A stretch of DNA of 64,000 nucleotides. Source: Labrenzia sp. VG12 (GTDB lineage: Bacteria; Pseudomonadota; Alphaproteobacteria; Rhizobiales; Stappiaceae). Of the stretch, positions 43,593 through 52,737 are shown piece after piece. The translations under genes and the position numbers were made by a program. The notes beneath the pieces were generated by a model that saw only the letters and a list, made by a program, of their open reading frames with translations, made no database searches and was not told the origin of the DNA. The first letter of the stretch is position 1. Each line of letters opens with the position of its first letter. The stretch is from NCBI RefSeq assembly GCF_002237595.1, contig NZ_CP022529.1:1054001-1118000 (forward strand), in the 5' to 3' direction.

Positions 43593-44850
43593 ACAGATTG
43601 AAGGCTCCGCCGCGGTCGCGGAGGCGGTCGCCCTTTGCCGCCCCGAAGTCGTCTGCGCCTATCCGATTACACCGCAGACCCACATTGTGGAAGGCGTCGG
43701 AGCGCTGGTGAAGTCGGGCGCTCTCGAGAACTGCGAATATATCAACGTTGAATCCGAATTTGCGGCCCTGTCCGTCGCCATTGGCGCTTCGGCGGCGGGC
43801 GCGCGCGCCTACACCGCAACCGCCAGCCAGGGGCTCCTGTTCATGGCGGAGGCGGTTTACAATGCTTCCGGTCTCGGTTTGCCGATCGTCATGACCCTTG
43901 GCAATCGGGCCATCGGTGCGCCGATCAACATCTGGAACGATCACACCGACGCCATGTCGATGAAAGATGCCGGTTGGATTCAGCTGTTTGCCGAAACCAA
44001 TCAGGAGGCCCTCGATCTTCACATCCAGGCCTTTCGTCTGGCCGAAGAACTGAGTTGTCCGGTCATGGTCTGCATGGACGGATTCATTCTGACCCATGCC
44101 TATGAACGTCTCGACATCCCCACCCAGGAAGAAGTCGACGCCTTCCTGCCACCGTATGAGCCCGTGCAGGTGCTGGACCCTGCAGATCCTTACTCCATCG
44201 GCGCCATGGTCGGCCCGGATGCATTTACCGAAGTGCGCTATCTGGCGCATCACAAGCAGCTCCAGGCCCTTGAGCTGATCCCCGAAATTGGCACGATCTT
44301 CAAGAAGGTGTTCGGGCGAGACTCTGGCGGGCTGGTGCATTCCTACAAGGCAGAGGACGCCGACACCGTGTTCGTGGCCCTCGGCTCCGTCAATGGCACG
44401 ATCAAGGACGTTGTCGATCAGGAGCGCGCAGAGGGGCGATCCGTCGGGTCCGTCAGCATCTGTTCGTTCCGCCCGTTTCCGCTGGACCAGTTGAAAGCCG
44501 CTCTAACGAACGCCAAGCGGGTCGTCGTGGTGGAAAAGAGCCTGGCGCCCGGCCTCGGCGGCGTTCTGGCCTCCAATGTGCGCATGGCGCTCCGCGAAAC
44601 GACGCAGCCGGTACACACCGTGATTGCCGGGCTTGGCGGACGCCCGATCACAATGAAAGGCATTTCCGGCATCGCCAATGCGGCCCGGGCCGGTGACCTT
44701 GCCGATGTCACCTTCCTTGGCATGAACCAGGCCGTGGTTGATCGAGAGATCGCGCGCACAGCCGAGATGCGTCACGCCGGTCCGGCGGCCGAGAGCATCC
44801 TGAAGGCCATCCAGAACCGTCCTGCGGCAGAGCGGAGCAAAGCATCATGA
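43585..44850 (+). CDS. 2-oxoacid:acceptor oxidoreductase, alpha subunit
   Basis: This subunit has about 421 residues and binds the pyrimidine side of thiamine diphosphate and the substrate. The start MLKQIEGSAAVAEAV at 43585 overlaps the gamma gene; the longer frame runs through that gene and is spurious. AYPITPQT with ESEFAAL and TASQGLL are the family hallmarks. The substrate is probably pyruvate or another 2-oxoacid. Order and overlaps match four-part archaeal-type PFOR enzymes. Confidence 0.88.
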   Translation: MLKQIEGSAAVAEAVALCRPEVVCAYPITPQTHIVEGVGALVKSGALENCEYINVESEFAALSVAIGASAAGARAYTATASQGLLFMAEAVYNASGLGLPIVMTLGNRAIGAPINIWNDHTDAMSMKDAGWIQLFAETNQEALDLHIQAFRLAEELSCPVMVCMDGFILTHAYERLDIPTQEEVDAFLPPYEPVQVLDPADPYSIGAMVGPDAFTEVRYLAHHKQLQALELIPEIGTIFKKVFGRDSGGLVHSYKAEDADTVFVALGSVNGTIKDVVDQERAEGRSVGSVSICSFRPFPLDQLKAALTNAKRVVVVEKSLAPGLGGVLASNVRMALRETTQPVHTVIAGLGGRPITMKGISGIANAARAGDLADVTFLGMNQAVVDREIARTAEMRHAGPAAESILKAIQNRPAAERSKAS

Positions 44851-45866
44851 GCGAGGAAACGGCCCTGCAACGGGTGAAGTTCTACCAGACCGGAACCCAC
44901 ACGGTTGGCAACAGGCTGATGGATGCGGAAGCGCGCAGCGTGCAATCCTCCGTTGATCGCTCCAACGCGATCACATCCGGTCACCGGGCCTGCCGGGGGT
45001 GCGGCGAGGCGCTTGGCGCGCGCTTTGCCCTCGACGCTGCAATGCGCGCCTCCGGCGGCAACATGGCGGCGGTGAATGCCACCGGCTGTCTGGAAGTCTT
45101 CACAACGCCATACCCGGAAACGTCGTGGCAGATCCCGTGGGTCCATTCCCTTTTCGGCAATGCGCCTGCGGTTGCAACGGGGGTCGCTGCGGCCATGAGA
45201 CGGCGCGGCAAGGGGAAAACCCGGGTCGTCGCCCAGGGCGGCGACGGAGGCACGACGGATATCGGTTTCGGGTGTCTTTCCGGCATGTTCGAACGCAACG
45301 ACGATGTGCTTTACATCTGTTACGACAACCAGGCCTATATGAACACGGGCGTGCAGCGCTCGTCGGCAACGCCGCCCGCCGCGCGCACGGCGACCACGCC
45401 GGCCGTGGGCGATGCGCCGGGCAATGTCTTCGGCACCGGTAAGAACATGCCTCTGATCGCCATGGCCCATAACATTCCCTATGTCGCAACCGCCTCGGTC
45501 GCCGATCTGCATGATCTGGAGGCCAAGGTGACCCATGCCATGGGCATGAGCGGATCGCGTTACATCCACGTGCTGGTGACCTGTCCGCTCGGCTGGGGCT
45601 CGGCCACCGAGCATACGATCCTGCTGGCGCGCCTGGCTGTCGAAAGCGGACTTTTCCCGCTGTTTGAAGCCGAACATGGCGAAGTGGTGCGCAGTCAGAA
45701 GATCCGGCGAAAGGTGCCGGTTGAGGACTATCTGAAACTCCAGAAGCGCTTTGCCCATCTTTTCCGGAAGGGCCACGAGGACCGGGATCGCATCGCTGCC
45801 ATTCAGCGCATGGCAGATGCAAATGTCGAGCGCTTCAATCTTCTCGGAGAAAGGACGGCGCCATGA
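44847..45866 (+). CDS. 2-oxoacid:acceptor oxidoreductase, beta subunit
   Basis: This is the thiamine-diphosphate-binding subunit, 339 residues. GHRACRGCGEALGAR near residue 50 begins the Cys cluster, and AQGGDGGTTDIGFGCL followed by YDNQAYMNTG is the Mg/thiamine motif. Further conserved Cys residues (NATGCLEV, VTCPLGWG) match Fe-S cluster ligands of PorB. ATGA overlaps on both sides couple it to the alpha and flavo-Fe-S genes. Confidence 0.9.
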   Translation: MSEETALQRVKFYQTGTHTVGNRLMDAEARSVQSSVDRSNAITSGHRACRGCGEALGARFALDAAMRASGGNMAAVNATGCLEVFTTPYPETSWQIPWVHSLFGNAPAVATGVAAAMRRRGKGKTRVVAQGGDGGTTDIGFGCLSGMFERNDDVLYICYDNQAYMNTGVQRSSATPPAARTATTPAVGDAPGNVFGTGKNMPLIAMAHNIPYVATASVADLHDLEAKVTHAMGMSGSRYIHVLVTCPLGWGSATEHTILLARLAVESGLFPLFEAEHGEVVRSQKIRRKVPVEDYLKLQKRFAHLFRKGHEDRDRIAAIQRMADANVERFNLLGERTAP

Positions 45867-47500
45867 CCCACGAGCTGCCATTTGCAATCACGCTTGATCC
45901 GAGCACCAGCCTTGCCAATAAGACCGGATCCTGGCGTACCGAACGGCCCGTCTATCTGGATCGCCTGCCACCGTGCAACAATGCCTGTCCGGCCGGTGAA
46001 AACATTCAGAAATGGCTGTTTCACGCCGAGGAGGGCGATTATGAGCGGGCGTTCCAGGCGTTGATGGAAGACAACCCCATGCCCGGCGTCATGGGGCGTG
46101 TGTGTTATCACCCGTGCGAAAATGCCTGCAATCGCGGCCAGATGGACGAGCCCGTCGCGATCCATGCCATCGAACGGTTTCTGGGCCGGATCGCGTTTGA
46201 AAAGGGTTGGAAACCGAACATCCCGTCAGAGCCGAGCGGAAAGCATGTTCTTGTGGTCGGCGCGGGGCCGAGCGGGTTGAGTGCCGCCTATCACCTGCGC
46301 CGGTTCGGGCACGCAGTCACGATCCGTGAAGCTGGGCCGATGGCGGGCGGCATGATGCGTTTCGGAATTCCGAAATACCGGTTGCCACGGGACGTCCTGG
46401 ACTATGAGATCCAGCGCATCCTGGACACGGGTGTGACCCTGGAGCTCAACACCAAGGTTGACGATATTGACGCTGCCTTCACGAAGGAAGGCTTCGACGC
46501 GGTATTTGTTGCGGTCGGGGCGCATCTTGCCAAACGGATCGACATTCCGGCCCATGCGGCGAGCAAGATCCTCGATGCCGTCAGCGTCCTGAAGGACATG
46601 GAGACCGGTGCGGAGCCGCCCAAACTCGGCCGCCGGGTGATCGTCTATGGCGGCGGTAACACGGCGATGGACGTTGCCCGAACCGCCAAGCGCCTCGGTG
46701 TCGATGAGGCCATGATTGTCTATCGCCGGTCGCGCAAGGAAATGCCGGCGCATGATTTCGAGGCAAGTGAAGCCGAGGACGAGGGCGTCCTGATGCATTG
46801 GCTGCGCACCATCAAGGAGATTGACGGGTCGAGCGTGACAGTCGAGAAGATGGAAATTGACGATAGCGGCCGACCGCAGCCGACGGGAGAGTTCGAGACG
46901 ATTGAGGCCGACACGCTGATTCTGGCGCTTGGCCAGAACGTCGACACCAGTTTCCTGGAACGGGTCGAGGGAGTCGAGATTGCGCGCGACGGTGTGGTCA
47001 CGGTCAGTGATCAGATGATGACGGGCCGGGCAGGGCTGTTTGCCGGCGGCGACATGGTGCCGGCGGAGCGCACGGTCACGGTCGGCATCGGGCACGGCAA
47101 GAAGGCGGCGCGCAACATCGACGCCTGGCTGCGCGGGGAAACCTACGCCAAAGCGGACAAGCCGGAACTGGCCACCTTTGAAAACATCAATCCCTGGTAT
47201 TACGACGACGCGCCGCAGAGCAAACAGGACCAGCTGGATCCTGTCCGACGGCAGACCGGTTTTGAGGAAGTGCTCAAGGGCCTGACGGAAGACAATGCGC
47301 TTTACGAGGCGCGCCGCTGTCTTTCCTGTGGCAACTGCTTTGAATGCGACAATTGTTACGGCATCTGTCCGGACAACGCCGTGATCAAGCTCGGCCCCGG
47401 AAATCGTTTCGAGTTCAACTACGACTACTGCAAGGGCTGCGGTCTCTGCGCCTTCGAATGTCCTTGCGGAGCAATCAAGATGGAACGGGAAGGGGTCTGA
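45863..47500 (+). CDS. GltD-like FAD oxidoreductase with ferredoxin-type 4Fe-4S domain
   Basis: This 545-residue protein joins two modules. Residues 30-430 resemble the small subunit of glutamate synthase: Cys-rich start (CNNACPAGENI, CYHPCENAC), FAD loop VVGAGPSGLSAAYHLRR, NAD(P)H loop YGGGNTAMDVARTAKRLG, and FAGGDM. Residues 470-545 are a two-cluster ferredoxin (CLSCGNCFECDNC, CKGCGLCAFECPCGAIK). It probably passes electrons between the oxidoreductase and NAD(P)H, replacing free ferredoxin. It is the last operon gene. The mobile element begins about 60 bases after its stop. Confidence 0.87.
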   Translation: MTHELPFAITLDPSTSLANKTGSWRTERPVYLDRLPPCNNACPAGENIQKWLFHAEEGDYERAFQALMEDNPMPGVMGRVCYHPCENACNRGQMDEPVAIHAIERFLGRIAFEKGWKPNIPSEPSGKHVLVVGAGPSGLSAAYHLRRFGHAVTIREAGPMAGGMMRFGIPKYRLPRDVLDYEIQRILDTGVTLELNTKVDDIDAAFTKEGFDAVFVAVGAHLAKRIDIPAHAASKILDAVSVLKDMETGAEPPKLGRRVIVYGGGNTAMDVARTAKRLGVDEAMIVYRRSRKEMPAHDFEASEAEDEGVLMHWLRTIKEIDGSSVTVEKMEIDDSGRPQPTGEFETIEADTLILALGQNVDTSFLERVEGVEIARDGVVTVSDQMMTGRAGLFAGGDMVPAERTVTVGIGHGKKAARNIDAWLRGETYAKADKPELATFENINPWYYDDAPQSKQDQLDPVRRQTGFEEVLKGLTEDNALYEARRCLSCGNCFECDNCYGICPDNAVIKLGPGNRFEFNYDYCKGCGLCAFECPCGAIKMEREGV

Positions 47501-47558
47501 TACCCGGTAGGCGCAAATGACAGCGGACCGCTGAGCGCTACTTTCTGGATTTTCAGGA

Positions 47559-47588
47559 AGGAGGTGGTGATGGCTCCCCAGGCCGGAC
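47559..47588. repeat. Left attachment repeat of the tRNA-Asn element
   Basis: Thirty bases identical to 55402-55431. Eighteen bases (47571-47588) copy the 3' end of tRNA-Asn including its CCA, and 12 bases extend past it. It is the duplicate left by site-specific integration. Confidence 0.88.
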
Positions 47589-47947
47589 GGTCTGGCGACT
47601 TCATCAATCAGTATCATAAGCCGGAAAAATCAACAAGATCAATAGGATATGGGCGTAGCTCAAGGTGGCGTGCTTGGTTGCTGTGTACCTCAATATGTAT
47701 CAAACGTGTACCTTGTAAACAAGGCGCTTAGTCACAAAGACAACGGGACTTGTTGCGTCTCGAGTTGGTTTCGCAAAGACGTTTTCCAAGCGACAACCCC
47801 TTAACATCAGCCGGGCTTTCGGTGCCTTGGATTTTACTCCAAGTAATCACGGAGGTCTCTTTCATACCCTTGTATTTGAAGCTCCACCGCCCCCCCCCAG
47901 CTAAATTTGCACAAGGTCATTCCGGATGAGTTCCAATCCGGTCATTA
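47589..47947. other. Left end of the element, no gene recognised
   Basis: About 360 bases between the attachment repeat and the DUF2971 gene contain no convincing reading frame. They hold two copies of the GTGTACCT arm-type motif at 47683 and 47706 and a run of C (near 47890) shortly before the converging DUF2971 stop codon. Confidence 0.5.
47683..47713. repeat. Left pair of GTGTACCT repeats, candidate integrase arm sites
   Basis: GTGTACCT occurs at 47683-47690 and 47706-47713, about 95-125 bases inside the left attachment repeat. The same octamer is repeated at the other end of the element beside the integrase start. Tyrosine integrases bind arm-type repeats at both ends, which fits. Confidence 0.55.
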
Positions 47948-49015
47948 CTAGGTTCTTAGCGGGATATCTGAGATGATAACCTTTTGCTCGGCTTCAGCGA
48001 CGCCAGCCTTTTCAAGAACGTCGATGAAGGCCTCACGCATTTCTACAGGATACTGCGTTGGCCCGATGATGATGCGATCAAGGAGGGATGGAACTTCAAT
48101 ACCAGTCAAGCCTTCTTCTGGTATGTCCTTGAGAGGAATTTTGCAGACTTTCTGAGGTGTCCCGCCAATCGACTCTACGTCTATGGTTATCTTCTTCGAA
48201 TGCTCATACTTCGGGCTGTATATCACCCGCCACTCTCTTTCTTCATGAAAGCCCGGGTGCTTTGTGCAAAGCATCGCAAACCGAAGCGCCGCAAACATAT
48301 AGGCTTTAACGGTATCTCTACCGAGGCTTTTTACCCACGTAGCATTGCCCTGGATCGATTCAATGAACTGAATAAATTCCTGTTCAAACTGCGACCGACT
48401 TAGGTATTCGACCGGGCTTGTGTAAGCATTTAATGCATCGCTCGGAGTAAGAAAAGGTTTTCCACTTACAACGAACGCGACGCCTGTTTGCCCGCCATAA
48501 GCCCTCCACATCGATAGTCTTCCAAGCGTGTCTTCAGTTGCAAGATGTTCTGATAGGCAGGTGATATAGGTGTCTGAGCGTATTGTTGGGAGCCAGTCAT
48601 TGAAATATTGGGTCAGTTCAGCAGTGAAACCATCAAAAATATTATCAAAGACTTCAATATAGCGCTCTCTGTGAACAGCTAGGCTGCTGGTGAGGCACTC
48701 GAGACCATATTCCAGTTCCATGAAATCATTCATGCATGAAGAATTGCGAGCCCATACGGCTTCGTTCTTTATTATTTTCAGGGCCGTGTTGGCACTTGTG
48801 TAGTGCACCAAACGTTGATTGCTGGTGATTGCAGAGGCTGTCCTTTTGAACGCGCGTGGATGGAAGAGCGAGAAGATCCGCAATTGTTCCGCAGATATGT
48901 CAAAGTTGCTGAAGGGATCCACAGGAAAACTCCTCAAAAGGCGCAGACGGTTTAGATCAATACGATTATCTAGAGTTGAAGGCACACCACTAATGAACGT
49001 GTCTGAGTCGTGCAA
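47948..49015 (-). CDS. DUF2971 family protein
   Basis: The 355-residue protein is a DUF2971 member: RLVHYTSANTALKIIKNEAVW with MNDFMELEYG, then CLSEHLATEDTLGRLSMWRAYG, and HPGFHEEREWRVIY. The function is unknown. DUF2971 genes are frequent single cargo genes of islands, and some lie near phage-defence genes. It stands alone beside the left attachment site on the opposite strand from the resolvase. Its base composition is richer in A and T than the chromosome genes here, suggesting recent transfer. Confidence 0.8.
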   Translation of the reverse strand: MHDSDTFISGVPSTLDNRIDLNRLRLLRSFPVDPFSNFDISAEQLRIFSLFHPRAFKRTASAITSNQRLVHYTSANTALKIIKNEAVWARNSSCMNDFMELEYGLECLTSSLAVHRERYIEVFDNIFDGFTAELTQYFNDWLPTIRSDTYITCLSEHLATEDTLGRLSMWRAYGGQTGVAFVVSGKPFLTPSDALNAYTSPVEYLSRSQFEQEFIQFIESIQGNATWVKSLGRDTVKAYMFAALRFAMLCTKHPGFHEEREWRVIYSPKYEHSKKITIDVESIGGTPQKVCKIPLKDIPEEGLTGIEVPSLLDRIIIGPTQYPVEMREAFIDVLEKAGVAEAEQKVIISDIPLRT

Positions 49016-49106
49016 GAATCAAAGTCGCGGCGATGTGGTTTGTTGGAAATAAGAGTCGCAAAAACTCTAGGTTCTGAGACTGATGCTTGACGCGTCTCTT
49101 TTCATG

Positions 49107-49147
49107 TCTCATAAATAAGTTCTCAAATTTATTGAGAGGTTATGAGA
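49107..49147. promoter_or_regulatory. Nested inverted repeats upstream of the resolvase
   Basis: TCTCATAA (49107) pairs with TTATGAGA (49140). Inside it TCTCAA (49121) pairs with TTGAGA (49132). The structure overlaps the resolvase ribosome-binding site, so it may be a resolution subsite, an operator, or both, as in Tn3-type resolvases. Confidence 0.45.
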
Positions 49148-49699
49148 ATGGCGCTTGTCGGTTATGCTCGTGTTTCCACCCTTGGGCAGTCCCTCGATGT
49201 ACAGATCGAGAAGTTCCGGACAGTAGGGGTGAATAAGCTGTTCGAAGAGAAGAAGTCTGGTGTAGACACCCAGCGGCCTGCCCTACGCCAATGCCTGGAG
49301 TATGTCCGGGAAGGGGACACCCTCATCATCTCGCGCATCGACCGGCTTGCCAGAAGCGCCGAGGATCTTCTCCGGATCGTGCGGGAGCTTGACGCCAAGC
49401 AGGTGACCCTCAAGGTTCTCGATCAGTCCATTGACACGCAGGACGCTGCAGGGAAGGCCTTCTTGGGTATGCTGGCGGTGTTCGCCGAGTTCGAGACCAA
49501 CATCCGCAAGGAAAGGCAGATGGACGGAATCGCCAAGGCCAAGGCCAAGGGAACGCGGTTCGGCAGGAAACCGGCGCTGACCGAGGAGACCGTGTCGTCC
49601 ATTAGGGCCATGCGGGGTGAGGGCGAGACCGTGCCAGCCATCATGGTGAAAACAGGCCTGTCGAAGGCGACAGTCTACAGGGCTCTGGCGTCGGATTAG
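49148..49699 (+). CDS. Serine recombinase (resolvase/invertase family)
   Basis: This small serine recombinase has 183 residues. The catalytic serine lies in GYARVSTLGQSLDVQ, the Arg pair is in IISRIDRLARSAEDL, the E-helix begins GMLAVFAEFETN, and the C-terminal helix-turn-helix is VPAIMVKTGLSKATVYRAL. The start at 49148 is eight bases after gagagg; ATG 49142 is too close. It could resolve multimers of the excised element or invert DNA. No transposase is present. Confidence 0.88.
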   Translation: MALVGYARVSTLGQSLDVQIEKFRTVGVNKLFEEKKSGVDTQRPALRQCLEYVREGDTLIISRIDRLARSAEDLLRIVRELDAKQVTLKVLDQSIDTQDAAGKAFLGMLAVFAEFETNIRKERQMDGIAKAKAKGTRFGRKPALTEETVSSIRAMRGEGETVPAIMVKTGLSKATVYRALASD

Positions 49700-50059
49700 G
49701 CCTTTCAGGCAGTGCCAAACCTGCTATGCGATCATGAATAAGTCACTCATACTTGGCGAACGAACCGTAGCTCCGGGCGGTGAGGGGTCATTATTTGCTC
49801 TATTTCCGCATGGCCGCAACGGGGCCGGTAGCGGACAGGCGTGTTCTGTGCACAGTGTCATCGAAGCCGCCATTCACACGAATCAAGAGAATAGTAGGTT
49901 TCGGTCCGGAGCAGACATTGGTCCCTCCAGATACAAAGGTCCAACATGCGTCAAAGAGAATTAGCGGCATTTTTTCATGAGCTTGACGGTTGTGGTCAGC
50001 GGATAGTCCGTCCATAATTGACAACCGAAATTGAGTTTTTGAAGCTTGAGGGTTACCGG
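49700..50059. other. Gap between resolvase and amidohydrolase genes
   Basis: About 360 bases with no recognisable gene. Short open frames here lack ribosome-binding sites and family similarity. The region presumably holds the promoter of the amidohydrolase/DUF3299 pair. Confidence 0.4.
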
Positions 50060-51517
50060 ATGAACATATTTTGCAAAGGCACTACGGCTATCGTAATCGG
50101 TTGCTTGGCTCCTAATCTGGCATTCGCTCAGGCAGCAATTGTCTCAGAGCGTGAGCCAATCGTTACATACGATGAGGCTGATCTAAATCCCATCGCACCC
50201 CGTTATGAGTGGGACGGGGCGACCTTATTGCAGAACATTCGCGTCATCGACGGATTGGGAAATGCCCCTACCGAGGGGCAAGATGTTCTAGTAACCGATG
50301 GCAAGATCGCAGCTGTTGGTGCCACCGGAACCCTGCAGGATGTTCCTTCCGATGCACGCATTATCGAGGGTAATGGACTGACAGTTCTCCCTGGGCTGAT
50401 TGATTCGCATATTCACCTGTCCAGCGGCTGGCGTGGGCCCAATGACAATGGTAACCGACCAGTTCATGTGAAATGGCAACTACTGAATTTTCTCTACGCC
50501 GGGGTAACGCAAGTATATGATATTGGGAATATTCCCGACGTAGCTGGAGACACCCGCGACATGGTCGAAGCGGGCGCGTGGATCGGGCCAGATATCAAGA
50601 TAGCTGGCACTTATTTTGAGACTGCCGAAGTGGGGGCCCCTGGTTATGCGACGCTTCTGCCCGTGAATGATCCCAATTTCTTGGGTAGCAAGCTCGACGC
50701 CATGAAGAACACCTACAAGGTTGAGATGGTGAAATGCCACTCAGGCACTAATATCCAGGTTTTAAAGGGGTTAGTTGCGGCAGCGCACGAGAGGGGCATG
50801 CGGGTGGTTTGCGATTTATGGCAGAACAACGGAAACCCTTGGATTGCCAACGTAACCAAATTGGACGGTTACGCGCACAATATGTTCATGACCACTACGC
50901 CAACACAGAATGATGCCGACATGCTCAAGGAGTTGGGTACATTTGTCACCTCTACCACCGTCATGATGGATACATTTGGCGGGTACCGCACAGAGCAGGA
51001 CGGCGACTACATTACGGGCAACCCACTCATCGTCGATGTGAACCCACCCCATTGGGTGGAGATGGCCCTTTCAACCGAGGGGGCGGAATCTGCCAATCGT
51101 TATAATTCGATTTTTGATGCTATTCTCGGCGACCAACGCACTCAGGACCTCTTTCGAAGCGACGCTTTTAAATGGACAAAAATGCTCGTGGATACCGGAG
51201 TCTTGATCGGAGCTGGGACAGATGCGCCGTATCTCAACAACTGGGCCGGAGAATCGCTGCATCGGGAGTTGGAGCTTTGGGTAGAAGGGGCCGGTGTGAC
51301 GCCCTTGCAAACACTGAAGGCGGCAACAAGCGACAACGCTCGTATTCTGAAAATTGAGGATCGTACTGGATCCATACAAGTCGGTCTGGAAGGTGATTTG
51401 CTGATTGTTGAAGGCAATCCAGCGGAAAACATTTCTGATACCCGGAATATAAAATACGTACTCAACAACGGAAAAATTGTCGACCGCGCCTCCCTTACCA
51501 AGCAGTGGCGTATGTAA
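50060..51517 (+). CDS. Exported amidohydrolase family protein
   Basis: This 485-residue metal-dependent hydrolase has a signal peptide (residues 1-23, ending AFAQA), so it acts in the periplasm or outside. GLIDSHIHLSSG gives the HxH ligands (His117, His119). Lys225 in VEMVKCHSG is the likely carboxylated lysine, followed by His273 and Asp388 (GAGTDAP). The His usually found after the carboxy-lysine (VaaHa) is replaced by the sequence VVCDLW, so the metal site may be unusual. The ATG at 50060 has gcttgaggg upstream; a TTG start at 50018 is rejected. It pairs with the DUF3299 gene 18 bases downstream. Confidence 0.85.
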   Translation: MNIFCKGTTAIVIGCLAPNLAFAQAAIVSEREPIVTYDEADLNPIAPRYEWDGATLLQNIRVIDGLGNAPTEGQDVLVTDGKIAAVGATGTLQDVPSDARIIEGNGLTVLPGLIDSHIHLSSGWRGPNDNGNRPVHVKWQLLNFLYAGVTQVYDIGNIPDVAGDTRDMVEAGAWIGPDIKIAGTYFETAEVGAPGYATLLPVNDPNFLGSKLDAMKNTYKVEMVKCHSGTNIQVLKGLVAAAHERGMRVVCDLWQNNGNPWIANVTKLDGYAHNMFMTTTPTQNDADMLKELGTFVTSTTVMMDTFGGYRTEQDGDYITGNPLIVDVNPPHWVEMALSTEGAESANRYNSIFDAILGDQRTQDLFRSDAFKWTKMLVDTGVLIGAGTDAPYLNNWAGESLHRELELWVEGAGVTPLQTLKAATSDNARILKIEDRTGSIQVGLEGDLLIVEGNPAENISDTRNIKYVLNNGKIVDRASLTKQWRM

Positions 51518-51535
51518 GAAACTGGATATTGTCTG

Positions 51536-52135
51536 GTGAATAAGGCCCATTTCAGCTGGCTCTATCTGGTGAAGAGCACCTTGATCGGCTGCTTTATGTC
51601 ATCTGTTGGCCAAGCAGAACCCGTCTCGCTGGAATGGGCTGATCTACTCCCCGTCGATGTCTCAAAGGGGACCAGGGTGGTGCGTACCGGGGTTGTGCAG
51701 CACTGGCAGATCGTCAAGACGAATCCCTTCCTCAAGGCAATGTATCCACCTGAGGACAAGAAAGTTTTCGAAGCTCGCGCCGATCTGGATGGTAAGACAG
51801 CCGAACTAACCGGATACATCCTGCCGGTTCGTTTTGAAGAAGATCGACTGATTGATTTCCTGCTGGTTCCTTACATTGGGGCATGCGTACACGTGCCAGC
51901 GCCCCCACGCAACCAGATGGTATTTGTCACCGGCGCTCAGGGTATCGAGGCGGAGCGGCCCCATACACTTTACTTTGCGGAATACTCGGTTACCGGGAAG
52001 CTTGCGGTAAAAGACACCGATACCCGATTTGGTGCAGCCGCTTACGAACTCGGAGCGCTTAACCTTACACGGATTTCAGAAGACCCCTTGCTAAGTTGGC
52101 GTCCGGAACTGCAAGAACGTTCTACTGGCAAATAG
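51536..52135 (+). CDS. DUF3299 family exported protein
   Basis: The 199-residue protein begins with GTG and carries a signal peptide (about residues 1-27, ending VGQAE). The DUF3299 core is clear: LTGYILPVRFEEDRLIDFLLVPYIGACVHVPAPPRNQ (read at residues 91-128), with the conserved Cys-x-His. The family is of unknown function, often annotated as lipoprotein-like or near metal-handling genes. Translation probably follows the amidohydrolase. Codon use is richer in A and T than in neighbouring chromosome genes. Confidence 0.8.
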   Translation: MNKAHFSWLYLVKSTLIGCFMSSVGQAEPVSLEWADLLPVDVSKGTRVVRTGVVQHWQIVKTNPFLKAMYPPEDKKVFEARADLDGKTAELTGYILPVRFEEDRLIDFLLVPYIGACVHVPAPPRNQMVFVTGAQGIEAERPHTLYFAEYSVTGKLAVKDTDTRFGAAAYELGALNLTRISEDPLLSWRPELQERSTGK

Positions 52136-52560
52136 TAGGTTCGCTACCTAGACGGTCTAACTCAGTGAACAATCTGACATTCATTCCTTCTGCAACGAAT
52201 GTCGGCTCTCCGCCCAACTTGTGAATTTGTTGCGCCTTAAATGAACGTCCGCTTTCGGGCGCGGTCTTCATTACGGCGAACGACCGATTTGGGGGCGCAA
52301 GGCGGTCATTGATTTTGAGATCACTGAAGTGTCGCATCGGTCCAAATGCTGATGGCATCTGGTTCCGGTGGTGTGGGCCATTCCTCGGCTTCCCATCCGT
52401 TGAAGGTAGGTGACGTCCAATAACTGGTCCTATTGAACGAAGACCCGCCCCTCCGGGCTCGTTCGCTCACCCTAACACACTCCAGCACGAACACATTTAC
52501 ACCCGTGTAGGCCATCTGCTTTCACGGTCGGACTGTCGTGCGCAATCCCATAGGACCCCA
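52136..52560. other. Gap before the replication module of the element
   Basis: About 425 bases without a credible gene. Open frames on either strand are short and unlike known proteins. It marks the border between the AT-richer cargo and the GC-richer replication/integration module. Confidence 0.4.
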
Positions 52561-52737
52561 ATGAACTCAAGACTGACCCTCCGGTTGACCCCGGCGGACA
52601 TGGCCCGCTTTTGCCTGATCCGTGACCACCTCGCTGGCCGTGTGTCGTTCCTCGACAGGACCGCCGTGATCCGCTTCGCGCTCTCGATTGCCGAGCAGCA
52701 TGTCCTTTCCCTGACCAGCGAGGCTTCCCATGACTGA
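52561..52737 (+). CDS. Small ribbon-helix-helix-like protein
   Basis: This 58-residue gene has an ATG at 52561 and a stop that overlaps the helicase start (ATGA). The protein begins MNSRLTLRLTPADMARF and continues TAVIRFALSIAEQHV, giving a strand-helix-helix pattern like CopG/Arc DNA-binding proteins. No characterised homologue is recognised. Its position suggests a regulator or accessory of the RepA-like helicase. Confidence 0.6.
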   Translation: MNSRLTLRLTPADMARFCLIRDHLAGRVSFLDRTAVIRFALSIAEQHVLSLTSEASHD

